A model generated the notes under the pieces. The model did no database searches. It was not told where the DNA came from and saw nothing but the letters and a program-made list of their open reading frames with translations. Of a stretch of 64,000 nt of DNA, positions 49,309-60,981 are shown in pieces. The stretch's first letter is position 1; each line of letters opens with the position of its first letter. The position numbers and the translations under genes were made by a program. The DNA is taken from the NCBI RefSeq assembly GCF_000281065.1, contig NZ_AKKK01000047.1, forward strand, positions 124,001 to 188,000, written 5' to 3'. Origin of the DNA: Arthrobacter sp. M2012083. GTDB lineage: Bacteria; Actinomycetota; Actinomycetes; Actinomycetales; Micrococcaceae.

Positions 49309-49335
49309 TTAGCACTCTCCCCCGGAGGGTGCTAA
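49309..49335. promoter_or_regulatory. CIRCE operator 2 (HrcA)
   Basis: TTAGCACTC (49309-49317), nine bases, GGGTGCTAA (49327-49335): one mismatch from the consensus inverted repeat. It spans the predicted transcription start, 45 bases from operator 1, and would let HrcA repress groESL until heat stress. Confidence 0.92.
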
Positions 49336-49430
49336 TCACGCCAAGCGTCTTCCGGCACCGCGACGACGGTTGTACGCTCCGGCACCCTAGTTCTTAGTCC
49401 ATGAATCAGCTCATGAAAAGGAGAGTCCGA

Positions 49431-49727
49431 GTGTCGGTCTCGATTAAGCCTCTTGAGGATCGTATTGTTGTTCGCCCGCTCGAAGCAGAGCAGACCACGG
49501 CTTCCGGCCTGGTCATTCCGGACTCCGCACAGGAGAAGCCGCAGGAAGGCGAAGTTGTTGCAATCGGCCCCGGCCGCTTCGATGACAACGGCAACCGCGT
49601 ACCGGTTGACGTAGCTGTTGGCGACGTCGTCATCTACTCCAAGTACGGTGGAACCGAAGTCAAGACCGGCGGCAACGAGTACCTCGTTCTGTCCGCCCGC
49701 GACGTCCTTGCGATCGTCGTAAAGTAA
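49431..49727 (+). CDS. groES: Co-chaperonin GroES
   Basis: The 98-residue product is the usual length. [20 protein letters not shown] is the start, [20 protein letters not shown] the mobile loop region and [19 protein letters not shown] the end. GTG at 49431 was chosen because AAAAGGAG lies at the proper distance; the frame extends ten codons upstream. It caps the GroEL ring during folding. Confidence 0.97.
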   Translation: MSVSIKPLEDRIVVRPLEAEQTTASGLVIPDSAQEKPQEGEVVAIGPGRFDDNGNRVPVDVAVGDVVIYSKYGGTEVKTGGNEYLVLSARDVLAIVVK

Positions 49728-49738
49728 CTTCCTGGAGC

Positions 49739-49790
49739 CCCGCACCGCCGCCGCGTTGGAATCATTCCGACCGTCAGCGGTGCGGGTTTT
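49739..49790 (+). terminator. Terminator-like hairpin between groES and groEL
   Basis: CCCGCACCGC (49739-49748) and GCGGTGCGGG (49777-49786) form a perfect 10-bp stem followed by TTTT (49787-49790). It lies in the 84-bp gap and could reduce read-through into groEL or protect the groES mRNA end. Confidence 0.65.
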
Positions 49791-49799
49791 CTGTCTTGA

Positions 49800-51425
<1,626 letters not shown>

Positions 51426-51436
51426 CAGCCTGTTAT

Positions 51437-51472
51437 ACAAAAGCCCCGGTCACCTTGACCGGGGCTTTTGTT
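51437..51472 (+). terminator. Intrinsic terminator after groEL
   Basis: A perfect 16-bp stem (ACAAAAGCCCCGGTCA with its complement ending 51471) and 3-nt loop starts 12 bases after the stop codon; the right arm ends in TTTTGTTGG. Confidence 0.93.
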
Positions 51473-51598
51473 GGTTCCGGGGTGGTGCCGTGGCCTGTGT
51501 CGCTCAGCTATTGTGAGCGCACGACGGCGGCGGTAACCTGACGCTAATACGGCGGCTTGGGTGCGTCAACGGGGCGCATCGACGCTGACGGGTGAGCC

Positions 51599-53236
51599 AT
51601 GACGATACCTGCCACAGCTTTGGACCTGGGACGCTCGGCATTCTCCGAGCACCGCTGGAGCGATGCCTTCGAATGCCTCGCACGCGCCGACACCGCCGGG
51701 GGACTGCCTCCGCAGGACATCGAGTTGGTGGCATCCGTAGCGATGCTGTTGGGCAAAGACACCGAGGGCGTGGCCTACTTGACCCGGGCGCACGACGAAT
51801 TCGTCACGCTGGGCGACACCGATAGTGCCGCGCGCTGCGCAGCGTGGCTGGTGCTGTACTTGATGGACCTCGGTGAGCCCGCCCGCAGCAGCGGTTGGAT
51901 GTCCCGGGCCAAGCATCTGGTGGAAGGGCTGGACAGCCCTACCGCAGCAGAGGGCTACCTGTTGGTTCCGGAGGCACTTGGTGCCCTGTACGGCGGAGCT
52001 CCGGAGGCGAGCCTTGCGATTTTCAGCCGGGCGTTGGAGATCGGCCGGCATTTCCAGGACAAGGACCTCATGGCGCTGGGCCAGCTCGGAGTGGGAACCG
52101 CCAGGCTCACCCTCGGATTCCCGGATGAGGGCCTCCAACTTCTTGACGAAGTAATGGTTTCTGTCACCGCTGGCGAAGTTTCCCCTATCCCGTCCGGGAT
52201 CATCTACTGTGCGGTGATCGGCAACTGCCGTTTGGTGTTGGATGTCCGCCGTGCCCAAGAGTGGACGGCCGCGTTGGAGAAATGGTGCGGGGACAGGCCG
52301 GATATGGTCATGTTCAGCGGGCAGTGCCAATCCCACCGGGCGGAGTTGTTTCTCCTCCATGGCGCATGGGATGACGCCCTTGCCGCAGCGCGGATTGCCC
52401 AAGACCGGGCGCGGCGCGGCGACCCGGAAGCCACTTACGGCGCTTGGTACCAGCAAGGGGAAATTCTCCGTCTCAGGGGAAGGCTGGCCGAAGCCGAAGC
52501 TGCCTATGCAAGGGCGGGCGAGACAGGTTTCGAGCCTCTTCCCGGTATGGCCCTGATGCGATTGGCCCAGCAGAACGGCCCCCAGGCCCAGTCCATGTTG
52601 CGTCGTTCAGTGGCAGCGTCGGATCCTGCCAACCGGCGAAGGCTTCTCCCGGCTTTGGTTGAGGTGGAACTCGCCTCTGGCGACTTGGCCGCGGCACGGT
52701 CCGCTGCCGACGAATTTGCGTCCCTTGTTGACCCGGCAAAGCGCCCTCTGGAAGCCGCCCTCGCCGCGCACGCGGAGGCAAGCGTGCTGTTGGCTGAAGG
52801 CAGCGCGGAAGCTGCCCTGTTGGCGGCGCGGACGGCATGGAGGCTGTGGTTCTCCCTTGAAGCACCGTATGAGGCTGCCCGTTGCCGCGTGCTGGCGGGC
52901 AGGGCCTGCGCGGCGCTGGGCGACCCTGATTCGGCCACCATGGAATTCGAAGCGGCCCGGGCGGAATTCGTGGAGCTGGGCGCCGCTCCCGCGGCCTCTG
53001 ACGTAGCGGGCATCAGTGGGGAACACGATCAAGGCACTGGCTCGCCGCTTACTGTCCGCGAACTGGAGGTCCTGCGTCTGGTGGCGGAGGGCAACGCGAA
53101 CAAAACCATTGCCCGTTCCCTCTACCTCAGCGAAAAAACAGTTGCGCGGCACGTCAGCAATATCCTGACCAAACTCGCTGTGCCATCGCGCGTGGCTGCG
53201 ACCCGGTATGCGTTCGACCACCATCTGTTGGGCTAA
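51599..53236 (+). CDS. LuxR-type regulator with a helical-repeat (TPR-like) body
   Basis: The 545-residue protein has a C-terminal LuxR/FixJ helix-turn-helix (about 480-545: LTVRELEVLRLVAEGNANKT, ARSLYLSEKTVARHVSNILT). The rest is Ala/Leu-rich alpha-helical repeat, probably TPR (for example ARDEALAAARIAQDR-like segments). No Walker A box is present, so it is not a full LAL/MalT regulator. The signal is unknown. Neighbours downstream on the same strand are a SemiSWEET-like protein and a flavoprotein, possible targets. Confidence 0.85.
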   Translation: MTIPATALDLGRSAFSEHRWSDAFECLARADTAGGLPPQDIELVASVAMLLGKDTEGVAYLTRAHDEFVTLGDTDSAARCAAWLVLYLMDLGEPARSSGWMSRAKHLVEGLDSPTAAEGYLLVPEALGALYGGAPEASLAIFSRALEIGRHFQDKDLMALGQLGVGTARLTLGFPDEGLQLLDEVMVSVTAGEVSPIPSGIIYCAVIGNCRLVLDVRRAQEWTAALEKWCGDRPDMVMFSGQCQSHRAELFLLHGAWDDALAAARIAQDRARRGDPEATYGAWYQQGEILRLRGRLAEAEAAYARAGETGFEPLPGMALMRLAQQNGPQAQSMLRRSVAASDPANRRRLLPALVEVELASGDLAAARSAADEFASLVDPAKRPLEAALAAHAEASVLLAEGSAEAALLAARTAWRLWFSLEAPYEAARCRVLAGRACAALGDPDSATMEFEAARAEFVELGAAPAASDVAGISGEHDQGTGSPLTVRELEVLRLVAEGNANKTIARSLYLSEKTVARHVSNILTKLAVPSRVAATRYAFDHHLLG

Positions 53237-53353
53237 CGCCATCTGTTGAGGTATTCGCTCGTTCGCCTTTGCGCATAAGTACCCATGCAGCGTAGAGGGG
53301 AATGGGTCATTCTGCCGACGCGGTGGATGGGGCTGGACTCATAGCTTGGCTGT

Positions 53354-53671
53354 ATGAACATTCCACTGCTTGCCGGCACCGTATCCACCGTGCTCTTCGC
53401 CGCCAGCATGCTCCCCATGCTTCTGAAGGCCGTGCGCACCAAGGACCTTGAGTCCTACAGCGTAGGCAACATCGCCACTACCAATGTGGCCAACGCAGTG
53501 CATTCGTTCTATGTCTTTGATCTTCCGGCAGGCCCCGTATGGCTGCTGCACTCCTTCTACATTGTGGCGTCCGCCCTCATGCTCTTGTGGTGCCTGCGCT
53601 ACCGGAAGGTTCCTGAAGACGCCCACAAAGAACCCATCGGAGAACCAGTAATTGAAGGGAAGAAGCCATGA
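53354..53671 (+). CDS. SemiSWEET/PQ-loop-like small membrane protein
   Basis: The 105-residue product has three hydrophobic helices. After the first helix comes LPMLLKAVRTKDLESYS, matching the PQ-loop pattern (proline, then basic residues and Ser/Tyr) of SemiSWEET sugar transporters. WLLHSFYIVASALMLLWCL is the third helix. It would function as a dimer. The assignment rests on pattern only. It overlaps the next gene by four bases. TAGCTT ends six bases before the ATG. Confidence 0.65.
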   Translation: MNIPLLAGTVSTVLFAASMLPMLLKAVRTKDLESYSVGNIATTNVANAVHSFYVFDLPAGPVWLLHSFYIVASALMLLWCLRYRKVPEDAHKEPIGEPVIEGKKP

Positions 53672-54768
53672 ACGGGAGCCAGAACCCAGCAGTAGACACG
53701 CTCATAGTGGGAGGTGGACAAGCAGGCTTGGCGATGGGATATTGGCTGGCTCAAGAAGGCAGCAGCTTCCTGATAGTCGATGAAAATGCCAGGACGGGGG
53801 ACTCTTGGCGGCAGCGCTGGGATTCCCTGCGGCTGTTCACTCCCGGCAAGTACGACGGCCTTCCCGGGGCGCCGTTCCCCGGCGACAGGTTGAGTTTCCC
53901 CACAAAGGATGAGCTGGCTGACTACCTTGAGGACTACGGGCGCCGCTTTGACCTGCCGATCGTACACAATGTGCGTGTCGACGGCCTTGCTAGCGACGGG
54001 GATGGATTCCACGTCACCTCGGGGCAGCGATCATGGCGTGCCAGGAACGTGGTTATTGCCACGGGGGGATACCGCGTGCCCAAGACCCCGGCCTTTGCCG
54101 GGGAACTGTCGGCGGACATCCTCCAACTTCATTCCCAGGACTACAAGAATCCTTCCCAGCTGCAGCCGGGCCCTGTCCTGGTGGTGGGACTGGGGAACTC
54201 AGGGGCGGAGATTGCCATGGAGGTTAGCGGGAGCCATCCGACCGTTGTGGCGGGAGCCCCCGGTGGCGAGCTCCCCGTGCGCCACGGACGTGCAGCAGCG
54301 CGCTTCGTGCTTCCGGTCATTCGTTTCGCAGGCCTGCACGTGCTCACACTCGACACGCCTGTTGGCCGCAAGGTTGCTCCAAAGTTCATGCAGAAGGCTG
54401 CGCCGCTGATCCGGACCAGGACCAAGGAGCTGCGCGCCGCAGGTGTTGAATTGCTGCCCAGGGTTACCGGCGTCCGGGACGGCTATCCGGAAGTCGGCGG
54501 AGACTTCCAAACGGTCAAACCTGCCAACGTTATCTGGTGCACGGGTTACCGGGACGACTACTCGTGGGTCCGGGTGCCCGTGGTGGACGGGGCAGGCAGG
54601 CTGCTGCAAAAGCGGGGAGTGGTGGCCGACGTTCCAGGTGTGTTCTTCATCGGCCAGGAATTCCTGTTCGCTGCGGCTTCGGCCACCCTTCCGGGTGTCG
54701 GACGGGACGCGCGCTACCTCGCCCGCCGGGTGGCCGCACCGCGTTCCAGCGGACTGGTGAATGTGTAA
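53668..54768 (+). CDS. FAD/NAD(P)-binding oxidoreductase (flavin monooxygenase-like)
   Basis: The 366-residue flavoprotein has two dinucleotide folds: LIVGGGQAGLAMGYWLAQEG (FAD, residues 7-26) and VLVVGLGNSGAEIAMEVSGS (NADPH, about 171-190). DSWRQRWDSLRLFTPGKYDG resembles CzcO/flavin-containing monooxygenases. The C-terminal GVFFIGQEFLFAAASATLPG is the second FAD contact. The substrate is unknown. Translation is coupled to the SemiSWEET-like gene (ATGA overlap). Confidence 0.88.
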   Translation: MNGSQNPAVDTLIVGGGQAGLAMGYWLAQEGSSFLIVDENARTGDSWRQRWDSLRLFTPGKYDGLPGAPFPGDRLSFPTKDELADYLEDYGRRFDLPIVHNVRVDGLASDGDGFHVTSGQRSWRARNVVIATGGYRVPKTPAFAGELSADILQLHSQDYKNPSQLQPGPVLVVGLGNSGAEIAMEVSGSHPTVVAGAPGGELPVRHGRAAARFVLPVIRFAGLHVLTLDTPVGRKVAPKFMQKAAPLIRTRTKELRAAGVELLPRVTGVRDGYPEVGGDFQTVKPANVIWCTGYRDDYSWVRVPVVDGAGRLLQKRGVVADVPGVFFIGQEFLFAAASATLPGVGRDARYLARRVAAPRSSGLVNV

Positions 54769-54984
54769 TGGGTCACCTTGGGGAGGGGTGTGTCCAGCGG
54801 CTGCGCTGACGACCTCACGGAGCATCAGCACAGGTCACGCACAGGTTCGGGTGGCACAATGTATGGCTGGACCTGTGCTGATGGGGCTTCGGATGGCGGC
54901 CAGGGACACCCTTCCACATCGGTTGCGCGACTGAAACTGCGTAATATTGATGCTTTGTGCCAGAGCTTTGAGGAACTGCCTAAC

Positions 54985-57048
54985 GTGACGACGCCAACGA
55001 TTCCAGCCCCTGCCCACCACGGTAAGCGGGCTGCCGGACCCGTTGCAAAGTCTAAGTTCCGCCCCGAAATTCAGGGCCTTCGATCCCTCGCGGTCCTGAT
55101 GGTGGTCACCTACCACATCTGGATCGGCAGGGTCTCCGGAGGCGTTGATGTCTTCCTCCTGATTTCGGCGTTCCTCATGACCCTCCAGTTCACGGGACGT
55201 TACAAACAGGGCCGCCCCATGGACCTTGTGCGCCACTGGCTGCACCTGTTCAGGCGGTTGCTGCCTGCCGTCGTCGTGGTTCTCGTGGGCACTCTCGCGG
55301 CAACCTTCGTTTTCCTGCCAGCCACGCGTTGGGTTGAGATTGTCCAGCAAACCTGGGCTTCGCTGTTTTACTTTGAAAACCGGCTGTTGCAGGAACTGGC
55401 GGTTGACTACTACGCCACCGACCACAGCATGGCGAGCCCCGTCCAGCACTTCTGGTCCTTGTCCATCCAGGGCCAGGTCTTCATTTTGTGGCCCATCATC
55501 TTTGCAACGGTTGCGCTGGTGTGCCGCCGCTTTGCCCTCCGCTACCGCGCGATGCTGGTGTATGTTTTCGCGATCATTTTCCTGGTCTCGTTCATCTACT
55601 CCATCATCTTCACTGCCAGCAACCAGGCCGTGGCTTACTTCGATACCTTTGCCCGCTTGTGGGAGTTCGCCTTGGGCACGTTGGTGGCATTGGTGCTACC
55701 GGGCCTGAACTTCTCCAAACCTGTCCGTGTGGTCCTGGGATGGGTGGGGGTGGCAGCGATGCTCACCTGCGGCATCCTGTTGCAGGTACAGACTGCGTTC
55801 CCGGGATTCGTCGCCTTGTGGCCTACATTGGCGGCCGTTGCGGTGATCGCCGCTGGTCAGACGGGGAGCCGTTTCGGCGTGGACCGGATCCTGAGTTCCA
55901 CATTCCTGGTCCGGCTCGGTGACAACTCCTACGCCCTCTACCTCTGGCACTGGCCCATCCTGGTGATTGCCCTGGCCTGGAGCGGCAAGGGTCAGGCCGG
56001 TTGGCTTTCCGGCACGGCCATCATTGCGCTGTCACTCGTTTTGGCTTTCCTGACCACCAAGTTCGTGGAGAAGCCGTTCCGGGAATGGAAATGGCCCGAG
56101 ACGAAGCGCCGCCGCTCGGTCATCGCAATCGTGACGTGCCTGGCAGTGGTTTCCGCACCCCTGCTCGCTTTCCAGTACAAGCTGGACCTGGACCAGCAAG
56201 CTGCGGAGGCGCGAATGGTCTTCGATAATCCCGGGGCCAAGGCACTCCTACCCACTTACGTGAATGAAGCGGCTCCGAATGCCCTCACTCAGCCCACCGC
56301 GGAAAGGATCGGGCGTGACTGGGCCCAACTGCCCGAGGGGTGCTCCGGAGACACGAAACCCGAATCGCAGCTGCTGCAGGACAACTGCCGGCAGAACGGT
56401 GTGGGTTCCGACGCCACCAAGACAGTCCTGGTGGTAGGCAACTCCCACTCCCAGCAGTGGCTTGCCGCCTTGGAAGTGTTGGCGGAGCAGCATCATTGGC
56501 GCCTCTATTCGCTGCTGTACGGGGCGTGTCCCTTCATGACTGAAGATCCCGAGTCCGAGCCTGGCTGTAACGAGTTCAACAGTGAAGTGCGCAGCCACCT
56601 CCGGGAACACGCGCCGGATGCCATCTTCATGGTGGGAACAGCGGCTGTATCGTCCCTCCCTGACGAACGGCTGACCCACGGCTTCGAGGACCTCGTCCCC
56701 GAGGTCACAGCACTGGGTATCCAAATGGTGGCAGTGCGGGACAACCCAAGGTTTACTTACAGCCTGACGGACTGTGCGCTCGCCAAAGGGGTGGACAGCC
56801 CTGATTGCCGTCCGCTGAAGTCGGACGTCCTGGCTGAACCCAGTCCCTTTGACGCTGTGGCGGGTAAGTACCAGGACCTGATCCTGCTGGATATGACCGA
56901 CCTCGTGTGCTTGGGGGTCTACTGCCCGCCCATCATTGGTAACACCTTCGTGTACCTGGATGACAACCACCTGACCAAAACCTACGTCAAGAGCATGGCG
57001 GGCATGCTCGATGAAAGGTGGTTTGCCGCGACAGGGTGGCAACAATGA
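54985..57048 (+). CDS. Acyltransferase-3 / SGNH-domain membrane protein (OatA-like), copy 1
   Basis: The 687-residue protein has an N-terminal acyltransferase-3 domain with about ten helices (FRPEIQGLRSLAVLMVVTYH; HFWSLSIQGQVFILWPIIFA; DNSYALYLWHWPILVIALAW) and a C-terminal extracellular SGNH domain (VVGNSHSQQW with the Ser; DDNHLTKTYV with Asp-His). Such fusions O-acetylate peptidoglycan, teichoic or exopolysaccharides. GTG 54985 follows GAGGAA; the frame extends 69 codons upstream. The SGNH block has GNSHS where GDSHS is usual. It overlaps copy 2 by four bases. Confidence 0.88.
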   Translation: MTTPTIPAPAHHGKRAAGPVAKSKFRPEIQGLRSLAVLMVVTYHIWIGRVSGGVDVFLLISAFLMTLQFTGRYKQGRPMDLVRHWLHLFRRLLPAVVVVLVGTLAATFVFLPATRWVEIVQQTWASLFYFENRLLQELAVDYYATDHSMASPVQHFWSLSIQGQVFILWPIIFATVALVCRRFALRYRAMLVYVFAIIFLVSFIYSIIFTASNQAVAYFDTFARLWEFALGTLVALVLPGLNFSKPVRVVLGWVGVAAMLTCGILLQVQTAFPGFVALWPTLAAVAVIAAGQTGSRFGVDRILSSTFLVRLGDNSYALYLWHWPILVIALAWSGKGQAGWLSGTAIIALSLVLAFLTTKFVEKPFREWKWPETKRRRSVIAIVTCLAVVSAPLLAFQYKLDLDQQAAEARMVFDNPGAKALLPTYVNEAAPNALTQPTAERIGRDWAQLPEGCSGDTKPESQLLQDNCRQNGVGSDATKTVLVVGNSHSQQWLAALEVLAEQHHWRLYSLLYGACPFMTEDPESEPGCNEFNSEVRSHLREHAPDAIFMVGTAAVSSLPDERLTHGFEDLVPEVTALGIQMVAVRDNPRFTYSLTDCALAKGVDSPDCRPLKSDVLAEPSPFDAVAGKYQDLILLDMTDLVCLGVYCPPIIGNTFVYLDDNHLTKTYVKSMAGMLDERWFAATGWQQ

Positions 57049-59129
57049 TGGATACACGCGCAAGCGCCACGTCCCCGGCGGCGGGCAAGGAACGCACGAC
57101 GGCGAAACCCGGCTTCCGTCCGGAGGTCCAGGGCTTGCGTGCACTGGCAGTGCTCATGGTTGCGGCATACCATATCTGGCTCGGCAAAGTTTCGGGCGGC
57201 GTGGACGTCTTCCTGCTCATCTCGGCTTTCCTGCTGACGTTGTCCTTCACGCGCAAGCTTGAAAGTCATAAGCCACTCAGACTCTTGCGGCACTGGCTCC
57301 ACGTGTTCAAGCGGCTGCTGCCCGCCGTCGTCGTCGTCCTGCTGGCGGTCTTGGCCGGCACCTGGGCGCTGATCCCGCAGAGCCGATGGCCTGATGTGCT
57401 CACGGAGGCGTGGGCATCCCTCATGTACCGGCAAAACTGGCAGCTTGCCGCGTTCGCCGTGGATTACTACGCCCAGCAGCACGTGGACGCCAGCCCCCTG
57501 CAACATTTTTGGTCGCTGTCCGTGCAGGGCCAGGTGTTTATTCTGTGGCCGCTGATCTTCGCCGGAGTCGCCCTTCTGCAGCCGCAGCTGGCCAGGCTGT
57601 TCCCGCAGCGGAAGGCCGTAGCCCACCGGCAATTGCTGTTCATCGCCTTCGGTGCCGTCTTCGTGGCTTCGCTCGTGTTCTCCATCGAGCAGACCGCCAC
57701 CAACCAGGCGTACGCCTACTTTGATACCCGTGCCCGTCTGTGGGAGTTCGCCTTGGGCTCACTGCTGGCCCTGGCCATCCCGTATCTGAAACCAAAACGG
57801 AGGCTCCGCGTTTTTCTGGGATGGGCCGGTATTGCAGCGATGCTCGCCTGTGGGCTCATGCTCACCGTGGACCGCTCGTTCCCGGGGTTCGTAGCCCTTT
57901 GGCCCACCCTCGCAGCCGCCGCCGTGATCGTCGCCGGGCAAAGCGGGAGCCGGTTCGGTGCCGACCGTCTCCTGAGCTCGCGTCCGCTGGTCATGCTGGG
58001 AGACAATTCGTACGCCCTGTACCTGTGGCACTGGCCAATGCTGGTGTTCTTCCTCCTGGCCTCCGGCACCAAGCAGCCGAGCCTCCTCCAAGGTCTGGGA
58101 ATCATGGCGGGTTCCCTGCTGCTCGCGGTTGCCACCACAAGGTATGTGGAAGTACCCCTGCGCAGCTGGAAGTGGCCAGACGTGCGGTCCTGGCGGGCCG
58201 CCGTCGTGATTGTCTCCTGCGGTGCGCTGCTGGCGCTGCCGGTCACGGCTTGGCAAAGCGCCATCACCGCGGAAGCTGCAGCGATTGCTGGTCAGCCCCA
58301 GGAATTGACGCCGGGTGCTGCCGCGTTGTCCCCGGACTACTCCGGTCGGCCGAGCGAAGAGGCCCTGATCATCCCGGCGCCTGCAGCCATGAAGGATGAG
58401 TGGGCGAACGTCGATGGGCCGTGCACCGGGGACAACGTGCCCGGCGATCCTCTGCTGGAGGGCTGCCTGCAGAATGAGGAACCCGATGTGGTCACCAAGA
58501 GAATTGTGGTGCTCGGTGATTCGCACTCCCAGCAGTACACGGCCGCCCTTGGTCCGATCGCCAAGGAACACGGTTGGGAAGTGGTGACGTTGCTCAAGGG
58601 TGGCTGCCGTTTCGGTGCCCAATCTCCGGAGAGGCCCGATTTTTGCAACGAGTTCAACAAGGCAAGTGCCGCTTACGTCATGGAGCACAAGCCTGATGCC
58701 GTGTTCACCGTAGCTTCGCTGACGCACGTCGAGGCCCCGTTCGAGACCGAAGTGCCCGGGTACCTCGAAGGCATCAAGCCGTTCACAGACGCAGGAATCG
58801 ATGTGGTGGGCGTCCGGGACAACCCGCGTTTCAGCTTCAACATGCCTGAATGCGTCCAGAAGAAGGGCAAAGATTCGCCCGACTGCAATGTGCCGCTTGC
58901 AGAGTCCCTGGCGGCGTCGTCACCGTTGGACGATTACGTCGGCAAGGTGGAGCGGCTCTACCTGATGGACATGAGCGACTTCATCTGCGAGCAAGGGACG
59001 TGTCCGGCTGTGGTTGGGAACATCTATGTCTACAAGGACGACAACCACCTCACCAAGACCTACGTGCAAACCATGATCCCGATGTTTGAAGAACGGCTGC
59101 TGGCCGCCACCGGTTGGTCAGCCAGCTAG
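57045..59129 (+). CDS. Acyltransferase-3 / SGNH-domain membrane protein (OatA-like), copy 2
   Basis: The 694-residue paralog of the preceding gene has the same architecture: FRPEVQGLRALAVLMVAAYH, HFWSLSVQGQVFILWPLIFA, DNSYALYLWHWPMLVFFLLA and the SGNH motifs VLGDSHSQQY and DDNHLTKTYV. The two clearly arose by tandem duplication. ATG 57045 overlaps the previous stop (ATGA). The acceptor of the acyl group is unknown; a cell-wall or surface polysaccharide is likely. Confidence 0.88.
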   Translation: MMDTRASATSPAAGKERTTAKPGFRPEVQGLRALAVLMVAAYHIWLGKVSGGVDVFLLISAFLLTLSFTRKLESHKPLRLLRHWLHVFKRLLPAVVVVLLAVLAGTWALIPQSRWPDVLTEAWASLMYRQNWQLAAFAVDYYAQQHVDASPLQHFWSLSVQGQVFILWPLIFAGVALLQPQLARLFPQRKAVAHRQLLFIAFGAVFVASLVFSIEQTATNQAYAYFDTRARLWEFALGSLLALAIPYLKPKRRLRVFLGWAGIAAMLACGLMLTVDRSFPGFVALWPTLAAAAVIVAGQSGSRFGADRLLSSRPLVMLGDNSYALYLWHWPMLVFFLLASGTKQPSLLQGLGIMAGSLLLAVATTRYVEVPLRSWKWPDVRSWRAAVVIVSCGALLALPVTAWQSAITAEAAAIAGQPQELTPGAAALSPDYSGRPSEEALIIPAPAAMKDEWANVDGPCTGDNVPGDPLLEGCLQNEEPDVVTKRIVVLGDSHSQQYTAALGPIAKEHGWEVVTLLKGGCRFGAQSPERPDFCNEFNKASAAYVMEHKPDAVFTVASLTHVEAPFETEVPGYLEGIKPFTDAGIDVVGVRDNPRFSFNMPECVQKKGKDSPDCNVPLAESLAASSPLDDYVGKVERLYLMDMSDFICEQGTCPAVVGNIYVYKDDNHLTKTYVQTMIPMFEERLLAATGWSAS

Positions 59130-59234
59130 GTTCCCGCTCTCCGGCGGTTTCAAACGCACGACGCCGGCCTGTCGCCAGTGGGATTGCTCACAGTCAGGCG
59201 TCGCGGAATATGGCGATAGGCGCGGAGGTTCTAG

Positions 59235-60884
<1,650 letters not shown>

Positions 60885-60897
60885 TCAATTACCTTGG

Positions 60898-60929
60898 CTG
60901 TTCCCCGTGGAAGTTTCCACGGGGAACAG
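60898..60929 (+). terminator. Intrinsic terminator after guaB
   Basis: CTGTTCCCCGTGGAA (60898-60912) and TTCCACGGGGAACAG (60915-60929) form a perfect 15-bp stem, followed by TTGTTTAAC, 14 bases after the stop codon. Confidence 0.88.
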
Positions 60930-60981
60930 TTGTTTAACAGGACGCCGCATCATTGTCGGTCCCTAAGAATAGGCTGGGCAC

